This document shows positions 1-7,858 of a stretch of 64,000 nt of DNA, in pieces. This stretch comes from Gammaproteobacteria bacterium MFB021. GTDB lineage: Bacteria > Pseudomonadota > Gammaproteobacteria > Pseudomonadales > Halomonadaceae. The stretch lies in assembly GCA_000737985.1 (NCBI GenBank), contig JNVT01000078.1:105324-169323 (forward strand), read 5' to 3'. The position numbers and the translations under genes are program-made. The notes below the pieces were generated by a model, which saw nothing but the letters and a program-made list of their open reading frames with translations, was not told the origin of the DNA and did no database searches. Each line of letters begins with the position of its first letter. Within the stretch, counting starts at the first letter, position 1.

Positions 1-1319
1 AGGGTCAGCTCGCCGCCGTAGAGCGCCATCAGATCCTCGACGATCGCCAGCCCCAGGCCCGAGCCGGCGGCGCTGGTGTCGAGCCGTACCCCGCGCGCCA
101 GCGCCGACTCGCTCTGCGCCCGGGTCATCCCGGGGCCGTCGTCCTCGACCCGCAGGCGCACGCCGTGCTCGGCCCGGCGCACCACGAAGATCACCCGCGT
201 TTCGGCCCAGCGCAGCGCGTTCTCGAGCAGGTTGCCGACCAGCTCCTGCAGGTCCTGCGGGTCGATGCGCGCCGTCGCGGTAGGGTCGATCTGGGCCTCG
301 AAGCTGACCCCGCGGCGCTCGGCGAGACGCGACAGCCCCTGGACCACCGGCGCGATCGCCTCGGCGATGGTGACCCGCCCGGCGAAGGCCAGCCCGCCGG
401 CGGCGGAGGCGCGCGCCAGATGGTGGCGCACGGCGTCGTCGATCCGCGCGAGCTCGGTGTTGATCGGCTGGCGCTGCTCGGGGGGGAAGCGCTCGGCCAG
501 GGTCTTGAGCACGCTCACCGGGGTCTTCAGCGCGTGGGCCAGATTGCCCGCGGCGGCGCGCCCGCGCTCGATCAGGCGGCGGTCGCGCTCGAGCACGCTG
601 TTCATCGCCAGCGCCAGCTCTTCGAGCTCGGCGGGCAGTTGGGTATCCAGGCGCTCGGCTTCGCCCTCTTCCACCGCGCGCAAATTGGCCGACATGCGCC
701 GCAGCGGCGCCAGCCCCCAGCGCATCTGCAGCGCCAGCCCGACCAGCAGCAGCACCGCAAAGGTGGCCAGCGAGATGATCAGCAAACGCTCGAAGCGCCC
801 CACTTCGCGGTCGAGTTCACGGGTTGATCCCGCCAGGGCGACGCGGATCACTTTGGGGTGGCCGGGCACGCGGATATCGCGCTCGATCATGCGCAGGGGC
901 TCGTCGCGGGGGCCGGTGATGGCGAACACGCTGACCCCGTTCTGCGGCGCCGGCGTGGGCAGGCGCTGGTCCCACAGCGAGCGCGAGGTGAAGGTCAGGT
1001 CGCCCTCGTCGGTCACCTGCCAGTACCAGCCGGAGTACACCCGCTCGAAGCGCGCGTCCCCCAGCGACCGGTTGAGACGCAGGTGCTGGCCCATGCCATC
1101 GATCTGGATGCCCGCCAGCAGCGCATTGAGCTGGGACTCCAGGCGGCTGTCGAAGGAAGCCGTGGCCGACTCGCGGAAGTTGTAGGTGAGACCGAAGCCG
1201 GCCAGCGGCAGCAGCACCACCACCAGCACCAGCGAGGCCAGCAGCAACCGGGTACCGAGGGGCGCACAGCGCAGCCGGTGTCTTGCCCGAGTCAGACGCG
1301 AAAATCGACTGGCGCTCAA
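1..1319 (-). CDS. Two-component sensor histidine kinase, C-terminus cut by window edge
   Basis: Membrane sensor kinase that should phosphorylate the response regulator encoded just upstream. Reading the minus strand from a TTG at 1319, overlapping the regulator's TGA (TTGA), gives an open frame to the window edge. It has a transmembrane segment at about residues 25-45, a periplasmic domain to about 178, a second membrane segment (LLIISLATFAVLLLVGLALQ, about 179-198), a HAMP-like linker, an H-box with LAHALKTPVSVLK (His about 262), an N-box NLLENALRW, and the ATP-lid motifs DDGPGM and GSGLGLAIVEDL. The layout resembles PhoQ/QseC-type kinases; the stimulus cannot be read from the sequence. A GTG or ATG further inside could be the true start. 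The final residues lie outside the window. Confidence 0.9.
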   Translation of the reverse strand, partial: MSASRFSRLTRARHRLRCAPLGTRLLLASLVLVVVLLPLAGFGLTYNFRESATASFDSRLESQLNALLAGIQIDGMGQHLRLNRSLGDARFERVYSGWYWQVTDEGDLTFTSRSLWDQRLPTPAPQNGVSVFAITGPRDEPLRMIERDIRVPGHPKVIRVALAGSTRELDREVGRFERLLIISLATFAVLLLVGLALQMRWGLAPLRRMSANLRAVEEGEAERLDTQLPAELEELALAMNSVLERDRRLIERGRAAAGNLAHALKTPVSVLKTLAERFPPEQRQPINTELARIDDAVRHHLARASAAGGLAFAGRVTIAEAIAPVVQGLSRLAERRGVSFEAQIDPTATARIDPQDLQELVGNLLENALRWAETRVIFVVRRAEHGVRLRVEDDGPGMTRAQSESALARGVRLDTSAAGSGLGLAIVEDLMALYGGELT

Positions 1320-1987
1320 GCCTCGGCCTCGAGATCGATCAGCCGGTAGCCCTGACCGCGTAGCGTCTCGATCCGCGCGCGGCCGAACTTGCGCCGCAGG
1401 CGGCTGATCTGCACGTCGATGACGTTGGAGTCGGGCTCGTGGTCACGGTTGTAGACGTGTTCGGAGAGCTCGGCGCGGCTGACGATACGCGGCGAGGCGT
1501 GCATCAGATAGGAGAGCAGGCGCGACTCCTGCGCGGTGAGAGTGATCGGCCGCCCGGCCAGGGTAACGCTGCCGGTGTGGGTGTCCAAGGTCAGCTCGCC
1601 GACCCGCAGTACCGGGTGCGAGTGGCCGTGGCTGCGGCGGACCAGGGCGCGCAGGCGGAACAGAATCTCGGCGGTCTCGAACGGCTTGACCACGTAGTCG
1701 TCGGCGCCGGCGGAGAAGCCCGCAGCCTTGTCCGACCAGCGCTCGCGCGCGGTCAGCACCAGCACCGGCAGATCGATCTCGTCCTCGCGCCACTGCGACA
1801 GCCAGCGGGTGCCATCGCCGTCGGGCAGGCCGAGATCGAGAATCAGCGCGTCGTAGCGCTCGGTGCGCACCAGATAGTCGGCTTCGCTGCCGGTGGTGGT
1901 CGACTCCATCAGCAGGCCGGCCTCCTCCAGCGCCGACACCAGCGCGTCGGCGAGCGCCGCGTCGTCCTCGACCAACAGTACTTTCAT
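1316..1987 (-). CDS. OmpR/PhoB-family response regulator
   Basis: Cytoplasmic DNA-binding response regulator, 223 residues, the family's normal length. The receiver domain (1-115) shows the acidic pair EDD (7-9), phospho-acceptor Asp51 in LILDLGLPDGDG, and the Lys of DYVVKPFE. A winged-helix domain (about 128-220) ends with RLRRKFGRARIETLRGQGYRL. It is co-transcribed with the overlapping kinase downstream. Sequence style and the PepSY genes next door recall PhoP/QseB-type systems in pseudomonads, but the signal and regulon are not visible. The MITE-like element begins only 22 bases upstream of the start and may carry or disturb the promoter. Confidence 0.93.
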   Translation of the reverse strand: MKVLLVEDDAALADALVSALEEAGLLMESTTTGSEADYLVRTERYDALILDLGLPDGDGTRWLSQWREDEIDLPVLVLTARERWSDKAAGFSAGADDYVVKPFETAEILFRLRALVRRSHGHSHPVLRVGELTLDTHTGSVTLAGRPITLTAQESRLLSYLMHASPRIVSRAELSEHVYNRDHEPDSNVIDVQISRLRRKFGRARIETLRGQGYRLIDLEAEA

Positions 1988-2009
1988 ACCTCGACTCCCA
2001 TCCCTCGAC

Positions 2010-2153
2010 TAGGCACTGTCTGAAAAGTACTGTGCTCGCCCATGCGGCGTTAAAAATCGGCTCAAAATGCTCATTTACAACACGTAAACTCCGCGTTTTC
2101 GCCGATTTTTGCCTTGCCTGGCCTTCGCTCGTCGACTTTTCAAACAGCACCTA
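2010..2153. mobile_element. MITE-like element, copy A (144 bp)
   Basis: Non-coding element with imperfect terminal inverted repeats: left end TAGGCACTGTCTGAAAAGTA, right end (reverse complement) TAGGTGCTGTTTGAAAAGTC, 16 of 20 identical. Inside are inverted arms AAAAATCGGC and GCCGATTTTT. A second copy, in opposite orientation, lies at 60096-60241 and shares a long nearly identical core. Both ends abut CTA(G). No transposase is encoded, so mobilisation in trans by an IS using CTAG-type targets (as in the IS5 family) is an inference. Confidence 0.75.
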
Positions 2154-2211
2154 AAGTCCATCGACGCTCCGGTCTCGACCCAGCCGCCTCGATATTCGAG
2201 GTCGGGCCGGC

Positions 2212-2583
2212 TCAAGGCGTCTTCTTCTTCATGGCCTCGATATTAACGCCTTCGATGCTGAGTAGCTCGCCGGTCGTGGCATCGAACTCGAACTCCACCA
2301 CCTGACCCTGGGGGCCGATCATCTCCACCTCGTACTCGATGCTGCCGTGGCCATGGTCCTGCTCCAGTTCGACCTCGAGGATCTGCCCTTCGAAACGCGC
2401 CTCGAGCCAATCCATGATCGCGGTCATCGGCACCAGGTGGCCGGCCTTGACCTCCTGGTGGAGGTCGTGCCAGCTCTGATTCGCCTTGTCGGCATCGTCA
2501 TCCGCCGCCGACACGGGCACCAGGGCACCGCTGGCCAGGCACGGCAGAGCGATCAGTAGAGCGATAACGTTGCGCATTTTCAT
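2212..2583 (-). CDS. Exported PepSY-domain protein
   Basis: Small exported protein of 123 residues if started at the second Met (MKMRNV), which gives a compact signal peptide (RNVIALLIALPCLASGALVP, cleavage near VSAA). The mature part has a PepSY-type fold signature: an acidic helix DWLEARFEGQILEVELE followed by paired beta strands ending DATTGELLSIEG. PepSY proteins are thought to act as periplasmic inhibitors or modulators; PepSY genes often sit beside PhoPQ/QseBC-like systems, as here. A longer start six codons upstream is possible. It is divergent from the next gene. Confidence 0.8.
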   Translation of the reverse strand: MKMRNVIALLIALPCLASGALVPVSAADDDADKANQSWHDLHQEVKAGHLVPMTAIMDWLEARFEGQILEVELEQDHGHGSIEYEVEMIGPQGQVVEFEFDATTGELLSIEGVNIEAMKKKTP

Positions 2584-2766
2584 GCGCTCAGTCTGACCCA
2601 TCGGCGATGAACCGGGAATGAACGCCCACCGCGCTGGCGTGGGCCGGAGGCGATGAACCGCAGATGAACGGCACTGTCAGTCCCGGGCAAGGTCGGCCCG
2701 CGTATAACGAAGGTACAGGGCGTTCGCCGCGCGGCGCCCGCTGCCGGATAGACAGGGAGAACTGCC

Positions 2767-3240
2767 ATGAAATATCGTCTCTGGATGTTACCCGCTGTCG
2801 CCATGGGTTGCGGCCTGAGTACCGGCGCCATGGCCAACGATGGCACCCTTTCCTACGCTGAACTCGATGGCCTGCTCGGCAAGGCCGAACAGTACGGCTT
2901 CAGCCGTTACGAAAAACTCGACGTCGACCGCGACGACAATGTGCTGGAAGTCGAGGGCTGGCGCAACGATGGCTGGGAGCTGGATGTCTCGATGCAGCTC
3001 GACGACGCCAGCCTGACCCGCGAGAGCCAGCGCCGCTCCAGCGTGCCCGACTGGAGCCTCACCGGCGACCAGCTGCGTCAGGCGCTGAGTTTGGCCCAGG
3101 CACGCGGGATGCAACGCTTCGACGAACTCGAGGTCGATAGTAATGGGCACGTCGAGATCGAAGGCTACGATGCCAACCAGCGCGACCTCGATCTCGACCT
3201 GCGCCGCGATGCCCTCACCGCCACCGGAGAGACCCGATGA
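2767..3240 (+). CDS. Exported protein with two repeated PepSY-like units
   Basis: 157-residue secreted protein: signal peptide about 1-24 (MKYRLWMLPAVAMGCG to AMA-N), then two homologous units of about 60 residues. Unit 1 holds YAELDGLLGKAEQYGFSRY then LEVEGWRNDGWELDV; unit 2 holds LTGDQLRQALSLAQARGM then VEIEGYDANQRDLDLDL. The internal duplication and the helix-strand order are like PepSY/PepSY-related periplasmic proteins; exact family uncertain. RBS-like GGGAGAAC precedes the ATG. Its TGA overlaps the next gene's ATG (ATGA), so the two are translationally coupled. Confidence 0.72.
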   Translation: MKYRLWMLPAVAMGCGLSTGAMANDGTLSYAELDGLLGKAEQYGFSRYEKLDVDRDDNVLEVEGWRNDGWELDVSMQLDDASLTRESQRRSSVPDWSLTGDQLRQALSLAQARGMQRFDELEVDSNGHVEIEGYDANQRDLDLDLRRDALTATGETR

Positions 3241-3590
3241 CCGATCATCGCCAACAGCAGCAAAACGCCGCCTGGCGCGCCGCCCAGCAGTGGCGCGAGC
3301 GGGTCGACCGGACCCGCCCCGGCCAGGGTGCGAGCGGGCTGAGAATGCTCTTCACCTGGCTGATCTTCGGGATCGTGCTGTTCGTCGGTACCCTGCTGGG
3401 GCTGTTCTTCCTGCTCGTCGGCTGGGCCATGCTGCCCTTCCTGCGCCACCGCATGAAGAAACGCGCCGAGCAGGTCCGCGCCTCCCGCGCCCAGTACGCC
3501 GGCGGCAGCGCCGACCACGCCGAGCCCGGCGGCGAGCCCCGCAGCCAGCGCGTGCTGGAAGGCGAGTACGAGGTGCGCTCCGAGCGCTGA
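3237..3590 (+). CDS. Small membrane protein of unknown function
   Basis: 117 residues. A charged Gln-rich N-terminus is followed by one long hydrophobic stretch (about 36-68: LFTWLIFGIVLFVGTLLG onward), probably two closely packed helices or one hairpin, then a basic segment RHRMKKRAEQVRAS and a hydrophilic tail ending in LEGEYEVRSER. I do not recognise the family. The four-base overlap with the secreted repeat protein implies a shared role, perhaps at the inner membrane face. A strong hairpin follows 34 bases after the stop. Confidence 0.65.
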   Translation: MTDHRQQQQNAAWRAAQQWRERVDRTRPGQGASGLRMLFTWLIFGIVLFVGTLLGLFFLLVGWAMLPFLRHRMKKRAEQVRASRAQYAGGSADHAEPGGEPRSQRVLEGEYEVRSER

Positions 3591-3623
3591 AGCCGTCCTT
3601 CCACCTCCTCTTCCCCTCAGCGC

Positions 3624-3661
3624 GACCGCGCCGACGCCACCACAGTGACGTCGGCGCGGTC
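3624..3661 (+). terminator. Hairpin downstream of the two-gene unit
   Basis: A perfect 13-bp stem (GACCGCGCCGACG with its complement) around a 12-base loop. The T-tract after it is poor (GTCTTGCTG), so this is a probable but not classic terminator. Confidence 0.55.
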
Positions 3662-3820
3662 GTCTTGCTGCCATCGCTCCCACCCCAGTCTTGAAGCGAG
3701 ACATTCAGGCGAACGACCCGCGTGCACGGCGTGCCGAGACGCGATAGAGTTTTCTTAGACCTTGGTCGCAGGCCGTATCCGGCGCACCGGTACCCACAAC
3801 AATAACGCCCAGGCTACCCC

Positions 3821-5095
3821 ATGACCGCTACCCGACGGCTGCTGCAAGCAGCCAGTAAGCTCCAGCGCGAGCAGCTCGCGGCGCTTTCCGCGACCGTCGC
3901 CGTGGTGAGCGATATCAGTCGCTGCGTGCACGCCCTGCAGCGCGAGCGCGGCAGCTCGATCATCTACCTCGGTTCCGGCGGCAGCCGCTTCGGCGCGCAG
4001 CGCGATCAGCGCGTGGCCGACAGCGAACTCGCCCAGGCCACGCTGGAGCAGCGCCTGGCGCCGTGGACCGCGCCCGAGACCGACGGCGCTCTACCGCACG
4101 GCCTGGCCGACGTGCGTCTGCTGCTGAGCGTCGCCGCGGTGTGGCAGGATCTGGATACGCTGCCCGATCTGCGCCAGCGCATCGCCACCCAGCAGCTCAG
4201 CGCAGACGATACCCTGCGCGCCTTCAACCAGGTGATCGGCCATCTGCTGCAGGTAATCTTCGAGGCCGCCGATACCGCCAGCGACCCCGACATCATGCGT
4301 CGGCTGGTGAGCCTGTTCCATTTCATCCAGGGCAAGGAGCTGGCTGGCCAGGAGCGTGCCTGCGGCGCCCTCGGCTTCACCCTGGCACACTTCGACGCGC
4401 CCCATCGCGACACCATGGCAACGCTGATCGGTAGCCAGCGCCGCTGCTTCGCGACCTTTGCCGAGTTCACCAGCCCCGACAGCCTGGCCCGCTGGCAGCA
4501 GCTCCAGTCCGGCCCGCTCCACGACACCTTCGAAGCCCTGCGCGAGCTCGCCTGCAGCGATACATCGCTGGCGCGGACGCTCGACAACCCCGGGGAGGAG
4601 TGGTACGCCGTCGCCACCCAGCGCATCGACGCCATGCACGAGGAGGAGACGCGCCTGCTCGACGCCCTGCGCGCCTGCTGCCACCAGCGCCTGCAGCAGG
4701 CCGAACCGACCGACACGGCGGCAAGCCTCGACGCGCTGCCCCAGACGCGGCTCTGGGCCAGCCCGGTGGCGCTGTTCACCCAGCAGCAGGCGCCCACCGG
4801 CGCGCTCACCCTCGACACCATCGAGTCGCGCTTCAACCGCTCGCTGGTCGAGCTGGTGCAGGCCCAGAACGCGCGCCTGCAGCGCATCGGTGACGAGCTC
4901 GAGAGTACCCGCCAGGCGCTGCGCGAGCGGCGCGAGATCGAGCGCGCCAAGGGCCTGCTGATGACCCATCAGCACCTTTCCGAGGCGCAGGCCTACCGCC
5001 TGCTGCGCAAGACCGCCATGGATCAGAGCAAGCCGCTGATCGAGGTAGCGCGCAACGTCATTCAAGTGGTCGAGATGTTCGACCCGCAGGGATAA
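3821..5095 (+). CDS. nasR: Nitrate-responsive transcription antiterminator NasR (NIT-ANTAR)
   Basis: 424 residues, matching NasR of Klebsiella in size and design. The N-terminal and central part (about 20-300) is a helical nitrate/nitrite-sensing NIT domain with the typical opening VVSDISRCVHALQRERGSS. The last ~55 residues are an ANTAR RNA-binding domain (REIERAKGLLMTHQHLSEAQAYRLLRK). Known action: with nitrate bound, NasR stabilises a two-hairpin antiterminator in nas leader RNA and stops premature termination. Three such leaders are present nearby (5271-5396, 10722-10835, 11152-11250), so its targets are almost certainly in this window. A hairpin GCGCCTGC/GCAGGCGC at 5119-5140 may terminate it. 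Confidence 0.93.
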   Translation: MTATRRLLQAASKLQREQLAALSATVAVVSDISRCVHALQRERGSSIIYLGSGGSRFGAQRDQRVADSELAQATLEQRLAPWTAPETDGALPHGLADVRLLLSVAAVWQDLDTLPDLRQRIATQQLSADDTLRAFNQVIGHLLQVIFEAADTASDPDIMRRLVSLFHFIQGKELAGQERACGALGFTLAHFDAPHRDTMATLIGSQRRCFATFAEFTSPDSLARWQQLQSGPLHDTFEALRELACSDTSLARTLDNPGEEWYAVATQRIDAMHEEETRLLDALRACCHQRLQQAEPTDTAASLDALPQTRLWASPVALFTQQQAPTGALTLDTIESRFNRSLVELVQAQNARLQRIGDELESTRQALRERREIERAKGLLMTHQHLSEAQAYRLLRKTAMDQSKPLIEVARNVIQVVEMFDPQG

Positions 5096-5128
5096 TGCCA
5101 AGGCGCCTGGCCCGCCCCGCGCCTGCCC

Positions 5129-5156
5129 TGGTGCAGGCGCGCGCGCGGTTGCACCA
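5129..5156. promoter_or_regulatory. Inverted repeat TGGTGCA-N14-TGCACCA, probable NtrC enhancer
   Basis: Two perfect arms separated by 14 bases, centred about 102 bp upstream of the -24 GG at 5244. The same motif with the same spacer occurs at 11006-11032. GGTGC/GCACC are NtrC half-sites; this arrangement would place two NtrC dimers about 31 bp apart centre to centre, but the outer half-sites are poor. Assignment is inference. Confidence 0.45.
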
Positions 5157-5241
5157 ATATCTGCCGGCACAGCCGCCAAGACACCCAGGCAAATTCGAGC
5201 CGTAGGCGTCAGCCAATTGATTTTGCTCGACTACCGCCATG

Positions 5242-5258
5242 TTGGCACCCCGCCTGCT
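5242..5258 (+). promoter_or_regulatory. Sigma-54 promoter of the nitrate transporter unit
   Basis: TTGGCACCCCGCCTGCT matches the consensus YTGGCACGN4TTGCW at all but two constrained positions and keeps the invariant GG-N10-GC. Predicted start is about 5269, just before the first antiterminator hairpin at 5271. Confidence 0.75.
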
Positions 5259-5270
5259 TCGTCTCTCGTG

Positions 5271-5356
5271 GCGGGCCAACGGCGGCTCGCGCTCAGGTAT
5301 CCCCTGGCACACCGGCCACGCAAGGGCCGGTAACAGATCGGGCAACGGCGCCCATC
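5271..5356 (+). promoter_or_regulatory. ANTAR (NasR) antiterminator, two hexaloop hairpins, leader 1
   Basis: P1 (5271-5290): GCGGGCC and GGCTCGC pair (one G-U) around loop AACGGC. P2 (5336-5356): GATcGGGC pairs with GCCCATC (bulged C) around loop AACGGC (5344-5349). Both loops have A1 and G4, the hallmark of the ANTAR-bound motif. P2 uses bases that also form the 5' arm of the terminator at 5344, so the two are mutually exclusive. A separate 7-bp hairpin (5311-5331) sits in the linker. Confidence 0.82.
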
Positions 5357-5396
5357 GTCGGTTCATGCAGTGCATGGATCGACGATGGGCGCCGTT
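5344..5396 (+). terminator. Leader 1 attenuator terminator
   Basis: Perfect 17-bp stem AACGGCGCCCATCGTCG with its complement, 19-base loop containing CATGCA/TGCATG, then TTTTGCG. It lies 53 bases before the transporter ATG and would block expression unless P2 forms with NasR. Confidence 0.85.
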
Positions 5397-5448
5397 TTGC
5401 GTTCTCCCCCGCGACATTCGCGCGACGACTGCGGAGCACCTCACCCCA

Positions 5449-6819
5449 ATGGACATTCGACACAAAGCCAATCGGATTCGACTCTTCAGCTTCTCGACCC
5501 CGCCCATGCGAGCCTTCCATCTCTCCTGGTTCGCCTTTCACGTCTGCTTCTTCGGCTGGTTCGGCATCGCCCCGCTGATGGCGGTGGTGCGTGACGACCT
5601 GGGGCTGACCAAGACCCAGATCGGCAACACCATCATCGCCTCGGTGGCGATCACCGTGATCGTACGGCTCGTCATCGGCCTGCTGTGCGAGCGTATCGGA
5701 CCGCGCAGGGCCTACACCTGGCTGCTCTGCCTGGGCTCGCTGCCGGTGATGTCGATCGGCCTGGCCGACAGCTTCGAGAGTTTCCTGCTCGCGCGCCTGG
5801 CGATCGGTGCGATCGGCGCCTCCTTCGTCATCACCCAGTACCACACCAGCGTGATGTTCGCGCCCAACGTGGTCGGCACCGCCAACGCCACCACCGCCGG
5901 CTGGGGCAATCTCGGCGGCGGCACCACCCAGATCCTGATGCCGCTGGTGTTCTCCGGCATCCTGATGCTGGGGGTGAGCGAAACGCTGGGCTGGCGCCTG
6001 GCCATGGTGGTGCCGGGTATCGTGCTCTTCTTGACCGGGCTGGCCTACTACCGCTTCACCCAGGATGCCCCTGACGGCAACTTCAGCGAGCTGCGCGCGC
6101 GCGGCGAGCTGCCCGCCGCGGATCGGGCCCACGGCGCCCGCCAGTGTTTCATGGCAGCGATCAAGGATGTGCGCGTCTGGGCGCTGTTCATGGTCTATGC
6201 GGCCTGCTTCGGGGTGGAGCTGACGATCAACAACATCGCCGCCATCTACTTCTTCGATCAGTTCGACCTCGACCTCGCCACCGCCGGGCTGATCGCCGGG
6301 CTGTTCGGACTGATGAATCTGTTCGCACGCACCCTGGGCGGCGTGTTCTCGGATCTGTTCGCCCGCGGCAGCGGCCTCAAGGGGCGGGTACGCTGGCTGT
6401 TCGTCGCCATGCTGTGCGAGGGCATCGCGCTGATGGGCTTCGCCCAGATGCAGACACTCGCCGTGGCCATCGCCATCATGCTGGTCTTCAGCCTGTTCGT
6501 GCAGATGGCCGAGGGCGCCACTTTCGGGGTAGTGCCCTTCATCAACAAGCATGCCCTGGGCGCAGTGGCCGGCATCGTCGGGGCCGGCGGCAATGCGGGC
6601 GCGGTGGCCGCGGGCTTCCTGTTCCGCAGCGAGGCGCTCACCTATCAGCAGGGGCTTTTCTATCTGGGTGTCACGGTGAGCCTGGTGTCACTGGCGACCT
6701 GGGCGATCCGTTTCAGCCCCGCGGCGGAAGACGAAGCGCGCACGGCCTACCGCGAGGCCGATAGCCGTCGCGACTATCGACCCGACGCGACACCGCCCGA
6801 CGCCCTGGCCACCCGCTGA
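5449..6819 (+). CDS. MFS nitrate/nitrite transporter (NarK/NasA type)
   Basis: 456 residues from the ATG at 5449, preceded by GCGGAGCACC; the frame stays open upstream through the regulatory leader, which is not coding. About twelve membrane helices. Nitrate-signature features of the NNP family: FAFHVCFFGWFGIAPLM in helix 1, RLVIGLLCERIGPRRAY after helix 2, and glycine-rich helices GWGNLGGGTTQ (5) and GAGGNAGAVAAGF (11). It imports nitrate for assimilation through the inner membrane. Transcribed alone under the sigma-54 promoter and NasR-controlled leader, and closed by a strong terminator. Equivalent proteins are named NasA in several bacteria; I leave the symbol blank to avoid confusion with the reductase. 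Confidence 0.93.
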   Translation: MDIRHKANRIRLFSFSTPPMRAFHLSWFAFHVCFFGWFGIAPLMAVVRDDLGLTKTQIGNTIIASVAITVIVRLVIGLLCERIGPRRAYTWLLCLGSLPVMSIGLADSFESFLLARLAIGAIGASFVITQYHTSVMFAPNVVGTANATTAGWGNLGGGTTQILMPLVFSGILMLGVSETLGWRLAMVVPGIVLFLTGLAYYRFTQDAPDGNFSELRARGELPAADRAHGARQCFMAAIKDVRVWALFMVYAACFGVELTINNIAAIYFFDQFDLDLATAGLIAGLFGLMNLFARTLGGVFSDLFARGSGLKGRVRWLFVAMLCEGIALMGFAQMQTLAVAIAIMLVFSLFVQMAEGATFGVVPFINKHALGAVAGIVGAGGNAGAVAAGFLFRSEALTYQQGLFYLGVTVSLVSLATWAIRFSPAAEDEARTAYREADSRRDYRPDATPPDALATR

Positions 6820-6834
6820 GCACGTGCGCCAGAC

Positions 6835-6869
6835 CCCACAGCGCGGGCCGATCGGGCCCGCGCTGTGGG
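6835..6869. terminator. Terminator hairpin between convergent units
   Basis: Perfect 15-bp stem CCCACAGCGCGGGCC with its complement around GATCG. A short T-rich stretch (CTCTTTTC) follows on the plus strand; it separates the transporter from the convergent cobA. Confidence 0.7.
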
Positions 6870-6949
6870 TATCGCTCTTTTCACCACGTCTATCATCGCT
6901 ACCATCGCCAGTCCCCCGGCCCGCGTAACGGGCCAGGTATCCGGCACGA

Positions 6950-7858
6950 TCACTCGACGCGCGTCGCCATCACCCTCGGCGCGGCGGGCGAGGTGTGGGT
7001 CATCGCCACCACGCTGCCCACCACGATCAGACAGGGCGACGGTAGCGGCGACTCGGCCAGCCGCGCAGGCATGTCCGCCAGGGTACCCACCAGCGCCTGC
7101 TGCTCGGGCAGCGAGGCGTGGCTGATCAGCATCATCGGCCAGTCATAGGGCAGGCCGGCACCGCGCAGACCGTGGCAGATCGCCGCCACCTTGGACAATC
7201 CCATGTAGAACACCAGCGTCTCGTCGCGCCGCGCCAGCGCGGCCCAGTCCGGCGTGCCCTGCTCCCGGCAGAGCTGGGCGGTGACGAAGCGCAGCTGCTG
7301 GGCGTGGGCGCGGTCGGTCAGCGGGATACCCATGGCCGCCACGGCCGCGGAGGCGGCGGTGAGCCCGGGGACGATCTCAACCTCGGCTCGGGTCGTGGCG
7401 AGTGCTGCCAGCTCCTCGCCCATGCGCCCGAAGACCCCTGGGTCGCCCCCCTTCAAGCGCACCACCCGCTTGCCCGCGGCGGCCAGTCTCGCCAGCAGCG
7501 CGCCGATCTCCGCCTGGGGCACGCTGTGGTGGCCACGCGCCTTGCCCACGTAGTAGCGCTCGCAGCCCGCCGGCAGCAGCGCCAGCACATCGTCGCCGAC
7601 CAGGCGGTCGTAGACCACCGCCTCGGCCTCGGCGATCCGCCGGGCGGCGCGCAGGGTCAACAGGTCCGCGGCGCCAGGGCCGGCGCCGACCAGGCTGACA
7701 CGCCCGTGGGGACCGGCGACGGTAGTAACGGCACCGACGCCGGCAAGGTCGACGCCGCGCGCGGTCTCCGGCATCAGCCACTGGCGACCGCGCTGCCACA
7801 GCCGCGCCCAGCGGGCGCCGAAACGGGAATCGTGGATACTGAGTTCAGGCATCGACAT
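6950..7858 (-). CDS. cobA: Uroporphyrinogen-III C-methyltransferase (SUMT)
   Basis: Methylates uroporphyrinogen III twice with SAM to give precorrin-2, the first step to siroheme. 302 residues: a variable N-terminal extension of about 50 residues, then the SUMT domain with VSLVGAGPGAADLLTLRA, VVYDRLV, the signature VRLKGGDPGVFGRMGEE, and VPGLTAASAAVAAMGIPLTDR. It lacks the CysG Fe-chelatase/dehydrogenase domain, so those steps must be supplied elsewhere. It overlaps the 3' end of the nitrate reductase gene by 14 bases, hence same operon; siroheme is needed by NirB encoded nearby. Confidence 0.93.
   Translation of the reverse strand: MSMPELSIHDSRFGARWARLWQRGRQWLMPETARGVDLAGVGAVTTVAGPHGRVSLVGAGPGAADLLTLRAARRIAEAEAVVYDRLVGDDVLALLPAGCERYYVGKARGHHSVPQAEIGALLARLAAAGKRVVRLKGGDPGVFGRMGEELAALATTRAEVEIVPGLTAASAAVAAMGIPLTDRAHAQQLRFVTAQLCREQGTPDWAALARRDETLVFYMGLSKVAAICHGLRGAGLPYDWPMMLISHASLPEQQALVGTLADMPARLAESPLPSPCLIVVGSVVAMTHTSPAAPRVMATRVE

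Noticed and set aside
5241..5280. Bulged hairpin GTTGG-CCCGCC/GGCGGG-CCAAC as the first antiterminator stem
   Set aside because: Most of it lies upstream of the predicted sigma-54 start, so it would not be in the transcript; the AACGGC hairpin at 5271 fits better.
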